Below, piece after piece: positions 56,441 through 64,000 of a stretch of 64,000 nucleotides of DNA. This stretch comes from Sepiola atlantica (lineage: Eukaryota; Mollusca; Cephalopoda; Sepiida; Sepiolidae): the NCBI GenBank assembly GCA_963556195.1, contig OY744531.1:106715120-106779119 (forward strand), written 5' to 3'. The position numbers and the translations under genes are program-made. Each line of letters opens with the position of its first letter. The stretch's first letter is position 1. The notes beneath the pieces were generated by a model that did not search any database, was not told the origin of the DNA, and saw only the letters and a list, made by a program, of their open reading frames with translations.

Positions 56441-57084
56441 ATTCAAGATGAGAACAGTAGTCCGAATAATCCAAATAATACACGTGAATCAATAATTTGA
56501 ATGCAGGTTCAAATTCTTGAACTACTGACAATAAATATCTGCTATCACCTTAATATTTGTAAAAACTCAATGAACCACACCATTTTAATCCGAGTCAAGA
56601 ACTTTCCTTGAACGAAAATACTTATTGGATTATGCCTGTTTTTCTTTACCAATCACTTTTATGTGAGCAGCACTTTGTCAGATTTCAGACATTTGGAATG
56701 GCATATTTTAATCTTAGAAGAGAAGAAGAATGTTGTCTTTAAGTTATAGATACATTCTTGAAAATGGAAGAAAAACTTTGAATAAAGTTTCTACATAAAG
56801 AAAATTATATAAGTAATTTAATGATGAACCAACTTGTTAAAATTTACACTTGACTCCGGATTTGAACGCTTATTATTACAAAATGTATTGCTATTCTGCC
56901 AATTAAAAAATTAAAATATAACTTAATGACTTTAGAGATTTTTATTTTGTGAAAGTGGCAAATGTATGCGGAATTGATTTGATATAACCAAGAGGATTTG
57001 TTTGTACTTCTAACAAAAGAGAATTTCGATTGATAGATTGCGCCAATATTGGAAAGTGAAAATATTCAAAGTAAAACATAAGCG

Positions 57085-58121
57085 ATAAAAATTACTTTTA
57101 TAAAAACTAAAAGAGATAAAACTTTCTTTTATAAAAACTAAAAGAGATAAAACTTTCTTTTATAAAAACTAAAAGAGATAAAAACTTTCTTTTATAAAAA
57201 CTAAAAGAGATAAAAACTTTCTTTTCTTTTATAAAAACTAAAAGAGATAAAAACTACTTTTATAAAAACTAAAAGAGATAAAACTTTCTTTTATAAAAAC
57301 TAGAAGAGATAAAACTTTCTTTTATAAAAACTAGAAGAGATAAAACTTTCTTTTATAAAAACTAAAAGAGATAAAACTTTCTTTTATAAAAACTAAAAGA
57401 GATAAAACTTTCTTTTATAAAAACTAAAAGATAAAACTTTCTTTTATAAAAACTAAAAGAGATAAAAACTTTCTTTTATAAAAACTAAAAGAGATAAAAC
57501 TTTCTTTTATAAAAACTAAAAGAGATAAAACTTTCTTTTATAAAAACTAAAAGCAGTAAAAACTTTCTTTTATAAAAACTAAAAGAGATAAAACTTTCTT
57601 TTATAAAAACTAAAAGAGATAAAAACTTTCTTTTATAAAAACTAAAAGAGATAAAAACTTTCTTTTATAAAAACTAAAAGAGATAAAAACTTTCTTTTAT
57701 AAAAACTAAAAGAGATAAAAATTACTTTTATAAAAACTAAAAGAGATAAAAATTACTTTTATAAAAACTAAAAGAGATAAAAATTACTTTTATAAAAACT
57801 AAAAGAGATAAAAATTACTTTTATAAAAACTAAAAGAGATAAAAACTTTCTTTTATAAAAACTAAAAGAGATAAAAATTACTTTTATAAAAACTAAAAGA
57901 GATAAAAATTACTTTTATAAAAACTAAAAGAGATAAAAATTACTTTTATAAAAACTAAAAGAGATAAAAATTACTTTTATAAAAACTAAAAGAGATAAAA
58001 ACTTTCTTTTATAAAAACTAAAAGAGATAAAAATTACTTTTATAAAAACTAAAAGAGATAAAAATTACTTTTATAAAAACTAAAAGAGATAAAAATTACT
58101 TTTATAAAAACTAAAAGAGAT
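57085..58121. repeat. 31-33-bp tandem array, about 32 units
   Basis: The unit is TATAAAAACTAAAAGAGATA followed by AAACTTTCTTT or AAAATTACTTT. The two versions are spatially sorted: CTTTC units mostly before 57,720, ATTAC units after, with a few interspersed. It lies inside the candidate intron. Confidence 0.95.
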
Positions 58122-58510
58122 TGCGGCAAAACGTTAGCTTTGACAGAGAAAATGTTTGGAAAGAAAACAATGAGAATCTACAGGAATAAAAGAATTGCAT
58201 TATTTAGAACTTTTCGGGTCAAGAATTCTTCTTGTTCCATCCAAAGGACAACAGTTATTTATGTTTTTCAATGGCTGATGACATCGATGTGACCCCACTA
58301 TCACAGATGCATTATGGTCCTCTGCTGACTTGAGCAAAACACCTTTCAAGTATCATGAAGGATGATCTTCTCCACAGCTGCCAACATCCGTTTATCGGTG
58401 ATCATCACAGCAACTACAACTATGCATAAAGGATAGCGGGATTTTTTAAATCGAGGTCAGATTCCTTTAAATCCGCCATATTCTCACTATGCTCATGCAC
58501 ATTATCGCAG

Positions 58511-58608
58511 TGTAAATGGGAATTCAGAAGTCTATGACTAAACTCCAAACGTTTTTTATTGTTAAAACGTTTGGAGTTTAGTCATAGACTTCTGAATTCC
58601 CATTTACA
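58511..58608. repeat. Perfect 44-bp-arm hairpin
   Basis: TGTAAATGGGAATTCAGAAG ... AACTCCAAACGTTT returns exactly inverted at 58565-58608, with a loop of about 10 bp. It ends 28 bp before the gag-like start codon. From 58122 to 58510 nothing is recognised. Confidence 0.95.
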
Positions 58609-58635
58609 AGCTATTCCAGCACATATATACTTGGT

Positions 58636-59110
58636 ATGGGTGTCAAGGCTTTCGACATCCGGCTAATTCCGGAATTCAGCGGTGCTGCAACTGACATGCC
58701 TACCATTGAATGGATAGAGAATGTGGAGTTAGTTTGTGAACTCTGTGTCATGGAAAAAATCGAGCATTTTCTACCATTACGGCTACGAGGCGGCGCGCTT
58801 GCCGTGTACAGACAGTTGAGTCAAGAGAAAAGGGCAGACGCGGAACAAATTAAACAGGCCCTTATGACTGCATATGCAATGGATAGATTCAACGCATTCG
58901 ACCAATTTGTGGCGAGGCGTCTCCACCCAGAGAAAACGGTAGACGAATTTCTGGCTGAAATGTATCGTTTCACTCGGCTGATTGGCGAACCTTTGTCCGA
59001 TCGATGGATGGCTTGTGCATTCGTGGCGGGATTGCCACAGTATGTCAGGCAGCTTCTTAGAGCCTCGTCCAGGATGGACGTAATCAGCATGGAACAACTG
59101 CTGCCACTAT
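58636..59110 (+). pseudogene. Ty3/gypsy gag fragment (second family)
   Basis: An uninterrupted frame carries MPTIEWIENVELVCELC, HFLPLRLRGGALAVYRQLSQ, FDQFVARRLHPEKTVDEFL, RWMACAFVAGLPQYVRQLLR and ends at an insertion. This is the capsid pattern (LPLRL.GGA...Y.QL; F..RRL..GE..D.FLA.L; AFVAGLP..VR..LR) of metazoan Ty3/gypsy gag, and it differs from the gag type at 37507. Nucleocapsid, protease and pol are absent. It is broken after SMEQLL by a SINE-like segment. Confidence 0.8.
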
Positions 59111-59111
59111 T

Positions 59112-59505
59112 TGTCATTATAATTAAATCCATTATTATTGTGAAGCAACCAGTAGATTTGTTACTTTGAGGTTGTGAGTTCAATCCTCACTAGAAAACTA
59201 GTAAGCCAAACTTATTTCCCTTTCCATCTGCAAGCCAGGCAAAGGTGGACCCTCTTACTGCGGGGTTGAACTAAGTCCGGGCCGCCTTCGTCGCTCGATT
59301 CTGGCTCAAGATCATCAATTCCGCCACACGCAGTCACCAAGCACGGAGAGTTATAGAGAAGCTACCTACAGACTGTAACGGCCAAACAAAAATGCTTTGA
59401 CATGCATCACATCGTGCTGGGTGCATGGAGACCCGTTGAGGGCGCCACGGAAAACCATCTTAGAAAAGTACTACCTTTCTGCATGAACCCCTAGCTAGGG
59501 CTTGA
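59112..59505 (+). mobile_element. tRNA-headed SINE-like insertion in gag
   Basis: ATTATTATTGTGAAGCAACC precedes GTGAGTTCAATCCTCAC, a perfect T-arm (5-bp stem, TTCAATC loop) with a B box. The body (GGTGGACCCTCTTACTGCGG, GGGCGCCACGGAAAACCATC) ends around 59505. The arrangement resembles cephalopod tRNA-derived SINEs I recall, but the A box is unclear. Confidence 0.45.
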
Positions 59506-59724
59506 AACTGATTCTATATTTTACCGGTTAAAACGAGTTTTCATATGATGATCACTAAAACCGAAACTGATTTGCCCAACCCGATTTTAATGTTTGTAAT
59601 TTCCGCTTTCCGTGAAACATTTCTCTATTGTTTTCCTTTGACGAAATATCGTAGTTGTAACTGTAGTCAATCAGCCTTTAGCTAGTTGAGCGCTGTCTGT
59701 TTCATATACACAGCATATGAATTT

Positions 59725-60186
59725 CCTATCTTCGTTGCATTGTTATCACAAAAAAATCACGTGCAGTGTCCATCTGGGATTGAACCCAGAGTGTTCTAGT
59801 CACCAAATAGAAACGTGTGCTTTTTGTCACGCGACGAGACTTCACATATGCAAATGAGCCTTGTTTTGCATGGGCTAATTCTCGTCGCGATAAAAAGCTT
59901 AGACACTTTGCTCTGGGAGAAGAGCGAGAAAGGTTGACGTTGTGACTACGTCGAGTGCAAAGAGAAAAAGAAGAAAAAGAAAAGAAAAAAGGAATCAAAT
60001 TCTGGACGAAAACTTTGATTGTAAACGTCGCGTCGTTCTCGTGCGTTTTTGGACTGTTGGTAGTGAAAAGACCAACAAAGACAATTCGGCGGCCCGTTTG
60101 AACTCGGTCTTTATTTTATTAACTCTCTGTTACACATTTTATGTACGTTCATTCCTCTGCAATAAAACAATTGTTGTATTCTAAAA
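59725..60186 (+). promoter_or_regulatory. Promoter- or LTR-like segment with octamer and TATA
   Basis: A 10-bp inverted repeat, CGCGACGAGA / TCTCGTCGCG (59837-59888), encloses ATGCAAAT and TTTGCAT, and a TATA-like ATAAAAAGC follows at once (59888). Downstream to about 60180 lies a GC-richer leader with an AATAAA near 60162. This layout (enhancer, TATA, leader, poly-A signal in 300 bp) resembles an LTR. Just upstream, 59771-59790 is a tRNA T-arm-like string in reverse (GGGATTGAACCCAG). No second LTR was found. Confidence 0.35.
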
Positions 60187-60539
60187 CAATATAAAAATTG
60201 AAATATCATCGACTTGATTCCTCTCTGTCGAAAATGGTGCACAGATGAACATAATTCCCCGATAGAACGCTTTAACAATTAATTTTATACAGAATGGTAG
60301 TTTGCTTGAAGCATTGCTGGGAATAGTAGTAATATGTTAAGAAGGCTGAGGGCAATGCAGAGAGCCGGAGAGGTTGTAAGCTGGAAGGAACCAAAATAAT
60401 AAAACGAAGTGGAGGGACTTACTGTTTATTTTATTAAAATTTTATAATTACTCATCTTTTTTTCTTTTCATTGCATCTTTGATTTCATTCTATTGGTGCA
60501 CCGTTTTTATTTTTTTTTCATTTTATTTCAGTCGAAGTT

Positions 60540-61015
60540 CTCAGAAATCAAGGGGCCCCTTCCTGGGGCTAACACTTGATCTCTATATGAGATACATAGA
60601 TATTCAAATATTCCATTACAGTTGAGTTAGTAAAGAAGTTAAGAATATTAATTTTCCTTTCCCCAATTGACCAGTTAACTATGTTATCTCTATATGAGAT
60701 ACATAGATATTCGAATGTTCTCGTTTACCTGTCAAACGTTGAGTTAGTAAAAGAAGTTAAGAATATTAATCTAATTGACCTGTGAACTATGTTATAGTAT
60801 ATCTTTCTTGCGGTTTCTCTTGGTCTTACCGGATTCCAGGACAAGAATTCATCTAGTCTGGTGGAGTATCCAGCTAAGTGTTGTTACTTCAGGTAACATC
60901 ACTAAGAGAAGATGCACTATTCCTCGTATGAGCAAGTGTATAGCCATTCCGAAAAGATCTTTTATGTGCTGTGAATACTATGTTATTTTGAATATTTGGT
61001 CGGGGTGTACTTGTA
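60540..61015 (+). repeat. Dispersed repeat family D, copy 2
   Basis: It shares with 9640-10250 the strings GGGGCTAACACTTGATCTCT, TTGACCAGTTAACTA, ATTCCAGGACAAGAATTCAT and AGTATCCAGCTAAGTG. A plus-strand frame with PDSRTRIHLVWWSIQLS and KRRCTIPRMS parallels the frame at 10046-10333. The 86-bp internal unit occurs about twice and in diverged form. Confidence 0.7.
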
Positions 61016-61577
61016 GGGGAAGTATTCTCATGTCAGGTTGTCCTGACAAACCCTTGTACAGAGAGAGAGAGAGCGAAGAACATATGTGAGTGTGGATGTG
61101 AATACTTACAATCCGAATCGCATGTTCATCTTTTTTCACCCTTGCACACTTGATGTTAAAAACTGTGTACAAATAAAACAAATTTTTGAATTCCTAACTT
61201 CTAAAGGTTACGACCAGTTTCATTAGAGGTGCATCGTTTTATTATAAGATTGAATGACGCTGGATTTCTTCGCAGTAATCCGAAAGTTTATTGTCTAATC
61301 GATATCAATGTATAATAAAAAAATTTTTAAATGAGAAAAAAATCGGGGGGGGGGGGGCACAGCTCTAAATCTGGCAAAACCAGTTTTAAACCGGTTTTTA
61401 GAATTACTAACACTTAAACTGGGTTTTGAGAATTATTTAGAACTTATAATATCTTCATATTTCTTCAAAGCATGCTAATCGTTTATTGGGGAGGGGGGGG
61501 GGGACAAAAAAAGTACAGAAGTCACCCCAAAGTTTTTTCTTCGTATTCTCTTTTATTTCTCTGTTTTAAGGTTATTT

Positions 61578-61995
61578 TCTTCTTCTTCTTCTTCTTTTTT
61601 CTTTTTCTTTTTCTTCTTTTTCTTTTTCTTCTTTTTCTTCTTCTTTTTCTTTTTTTCTTCTTCTTTTTCTTCTTTTTCTTTTTTCTTCTTCTTCTTTTTC
61701 TTCTTTTTCTTCTTCTTTTTCTTCTTCTTTTTCTTCTTTTTCTTCTTTTTCTTCTTTTTCTTCTTCTTTTCTTTTTCTTTTTCTTCTTTTTCTTTTTCTT
61801 TTTCTTTTTCTTCTTTTTCTTTTCCTTTTCCTTTCCTTTTTCTTCTTTTTCTTATTTTTCTTTTTCTTTTTTTTCTTTTTTTCTTTTTCTTCTTCTTCTT
61901 TTTCTTTTTCTTCTTCTTCTTCTTCTTCTTCTTCTTCTTCTTCTTCTTCTTCTTCTTCTTCTTCTTCTTCTTCTTCTTCTTCTTCTTCTTCTTCT
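61578..61995. repeat. CTT/CTTTTT polypyrimidine tract
   Basis: About 420 bp of TTC and TTTTTC runs on the plus strand, ending in some 27 perfect TTC units. Poly-Phe/Leu and poly-Lys frames are artefacts. Poly-G runs lie at about 61346 and 61492. Confidence 0.95.
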
Positions 61996-62227
61996 CATCT
62001 ATTTCTAACTTCATTTGTTTTCACTTCATCTGGTTAACCGTCGCTCAATTTATTCGAAATTCATTGACGACATTTAAATGATGATTTATTAAAATGGAGC
62101 AACTAGGTTACCTCCCTTTGTCTCATTGTCTTAATAGATTATCTCCTCTTGTTTTCTAAAATATCTTAATCCGATTGCATGTACATGTGTAAAGTATGTG
62201 TGGTCGTGTATTAGGAGAGTAGAAAGT

Positions 62228-62445
62228 GACTAACTTGGATTTACTTTTGCCAGCCTCGTAATTCTCACTTCCCTTATTTTGTCCTTTAGTCCTCACATTC
62301 CACGAGCGATGTTTCTGACAAAGGGGGAAGAATTGCTGTTTACTGGGGCGGAATCTACCAATCTAACACTTATGATTGGCTAGTTTTTGATCTTGTATTT
62401 TTTAGCTCCTTACATCAAGTGGCTTCATGCCTTGTTTAATGGGGG
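62228..62445 (-). repeat. Dispersed repeat family C, copy 4
   Basis: Reverse orientation of 8873-9115: TGACTAACTTGGATTTACTT, TAGTCCTCACATTCCACGAG, GGGGGAAGAATTGCTGTTTA, CATCAAGTGGCTTCATGCCT, then a poly-G run. The extension at the far end also matches copy 1, so this copy and copy 1 are the longest. Confidence 0.75.
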
Positions 62446-62542
62446 GGGGGGCAAATTCTTGCAAACACTTTTACTTGATATTGTGTAAGTGTTTGAATTA
62501 TTTTTTTTTTATTCATCTCTGTCTCCCTCTTTCTCTCCCCAG

Positions 62543-62659
62543 ACTCCACTGACAACACAGGGAGTTCAACAACTTCCAATCGTAAAGAAGCATCTGTCAC
62601 TAAAATGTCCAAATCACCACGTGGAAATCAAAAGGCAGCCAGTACTGATATGCCAACAG
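62543..62659 (+). CDS. Putative host exon B (117 nt)
   Basis: Preceded by a strong acceptor (CCCTCTTTCTCTCCCCAG) and followed by GTAATG. In phase 1 it encodes STDNTGSSTTSNRKEASVTK, then MSKSPRGNQKAASTDMPT, with one nucleotide left over. This is a Ser/Thr/Lys-rich, low-complexity segment without a recognisable domain. Both borders are phase 1, matching exon A, so A joins B in frame across a 6.9-kb intron. A second frame is also open. GC content and codon mix stand out from the AT-rich surroundings. Confidence 0.45.
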
Positions 62660-62929
62660 GTAATGTTTTTAAATCAGTTCATAAAAATGATTAACATATT
62701 TTTTTTTTATATTAGATTCAGGAGAACATTTTAATGGTTGTCACTGATTTCATAATTTGAGAGAACGAAAATTAGTTTGGACGATGATTGTTTTCCTCTT
62801 TTTTTTTCTTTCAATTTTTTTATTTCCCCCCATTATTCTGTCCTACACCCGCTTAATTCTCTGTACCTCTTTCTTAATCTTCAAGATTTTAAGTGCTATA
62901 TATATATATAAATATATATATAGTGTTAT

Positions 62930-63108
62930 AATGGAATAAATTCCAGGAGGAAATCCCGGTATGAGAGCTCAATGTAATAAACAGAGCAAGAATAAAATAA
63001 AATATAGTAACACGAAATTACATAATCATCGATGCAATAATTTATTTCAACCTTGTGGTATTGTCAAGCATCCAAGTGAGATGATTACATTTTTGAAAAT
63101 GAGAAAAG
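62930..63108. mobile_element. Family G, half copy
   Basis: AATAAATTCCAGGAGGAAAT, GTATGAGAGCTCAATGTAAT and AGTAACACGAAATTACATAA match the reverse complement of 34630-34800. Only one arm is present. TA and GA microsatellites lie nearby (about 62898-62920; 63141-63152). Confidence 0.75.
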
Positions 63109-63327
63109 AGAAATTCACACTCGACAATTCAAATATAATTAGAGAGAGAGAGAGTGACAGCATATCTAATACATATTTAGAGAGAGGGGGAAATTTGAAG
63201 CATATTTAATATATAATTTTATGGGGGGGATTACATGATTTAGTAAATTATTAAAAGGGCTTATCTTATATACTAGCAAATATATGTCCCCCCCCCCCCC
63301 CCCGGTCGCATATTTTTCCGAGCCTGG

Positions 63328-63440
63328 CAGGATGGTATCATGGTGAACGAACATAGACTACACTGACCTCCAAAGGAGGAGGTAATGCCTGGGAGGATGG
63401 TATCATAACCAAAAAAGAAGAGTTAATGTCTGATGATATC
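63328..63440 (-). mobile_element. Multimeric short U2-SINE relative
   Basis: GCCTGGCAGGATGGTATCAT, GCCTGGGAGGATGGTATCAT and a degenerate GTCTGATGATATCAT are three successive units. The one between 63350 and 63410 includes GGAGGAGGTAATGCC and, on the minus strand, AGTGTAGTCTATGTTC, close to the U2 string AGTGTAGTATCTGTTC. It parallels 5223-5352. A poly-C run precedes it (about 63287-63303). Confidence 0.5.
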
Positions 63441-63862
63441 ATGACAAAAATCTTCGCTCACGCCCCACCAGGCAAAGCGACTCTAACGTAAGGATGCACA
63501 GCAGGGGCAACAGCGGACAGCGCCGACTGGGTGATAGCGAAAGATTGCGAATGCTTTCCGTTTACCTGCACCACTGCTGTCGGCGAGCGATACAGAACAA
63601 AGATTCATTTGCGGAAGTTCGGTTTAAAACCTGCGATCTCTAAAACAGATGCCAAGAAAGTAATGGTCGTCCCTGTCGAAAACTTTGGACTGATCCAAGT
63701 TGATCAGCGCGCCCTTCTTGTCTTCTATCTCCTCTAAGATCGTATGAATCAGATACAGGTTGTTCTGGATCGATCCCCGCTTCCCAGCATAGTTCTGCTC
63801 GAGTTGGATCAATTTGTCGATAACCCTAACCTGCAACCGGTTGGATAATGTTATAACATTAT
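63441..63862 (-). pseudogene. LINE reverse transcriptase fragment
   Basis: On the minus strand from 63860: VIDKLIQLEQNYAGKRGSIQ, NLYLIHTILEEIEDKKGALI, NLDQSKVFDRDDH (motif A with its catalytic Asp), then after a frame change AGFKPNFRK and SPTAVVQVNGKHSQSFAI. The following polymerase block is degraded, and the catalytic motif C is not seen before 63441. This is an N-terminal half of a non-LTR RT domain. It could belong to the same family as 6062-7255, but the two do not overlap. From 63863 to the end nothing is recognised. Confidence 0.75.
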
Positions 63863-64000
63863 TTTAATATTTGGTTAAAAAAAACAACCCAAAAAATGGT
63901 ATTAAAAAAAAAAAGGCAAAACAAATATGAAAGTAAAAAACTTCCCGGACAACTAGTTGTAAATGTATGCGTCAGATATCTGAAATAGTCTCAGTTTTTT

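Noticed and set aside
61472..62014. Poly-Phe/Leu and poly-Lys frames
   Set aside because: Microsatellite of CTT and T runs.

Overview
The window looks like repeat-dominated, AT-rich intergenic or intronic DNA from a metazoan, most likely a lophotrochozoan and plausibly a cephalopod mollusc. The reasons are: several non-LTR retrotransposon relics whose 3' tail (a 'catgctggcatg' block followed by ATG repeats) resembles tails I associate with cephalopod SINEs and LINEs; tRNA-headed SINE-like pieces; Ty3/gypsy relics; very long microsatellites and more than ten different minisatellite arrays; and no bacterial-type gene organisation. The species assignment is inference. No complete host gene is visible. 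The only host coding candidates are two short plus-strand segments (55588-55644 and 62543-62659) that have splice-site-like borders and compatible phases.

Layout. 0-7.3 kb: a foldback, retroposons with AAT tails, a cluster of LINE 3' ends, a 97-bp tandem array, and a minus-strand LINE C-terminal relic with an internally amplified segment. 7.4-17 kb: a long-TIR element, LINE relics, and five arrays (86, 21, 26, about 72 and 27 bp) separated by short unique stretches. 17-24.3 kb: a U2-snRNA-headed SINE, a 15-bp array carrying about 42 octamer motifs, ATC repeats, a composite array interrupted by a fresh-looking LINE 3' end, a CT-rich tract and a 16-bp array with a 96-bp higher-order period. 24.3-36 kb: dispersed repeats, more U2-headed SINE copies, a tRNA-derived SINE, CT/TA microsatellites and several large foldbacks. 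37.4-41.3 kb: a broken Ty3/gypsy gag-pol. 42-55 kb: dense short TIR elements and foldbacks, relics that look like Merlin/ISXO2-type transposons, and seven U2-type SINE copies or fragments. 55-64 kb: the two putative exons with a roughly 6.9-kb intron holding a 33-bp array, a gypsy gag fragment, SINEs and a poly-CTT tract, then an antisense LINE reverse-transcriptase fragment.

The most notable system is a multicopy SINE family whose 5' head matches the 5' end of U2 snRNA. It joins a GC-rich, hairpin-rich body and a 3' tail ending near GGAGTAAATCAA. At least five copies keep the U2 head, and two have convincing target-site duplications. Related copies with another head or a long-form body, and short multimeric relatives, are also present. 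Nothing indicates that these sequences work together as one pathway. They record many independent insertions and local tandem amplifications.
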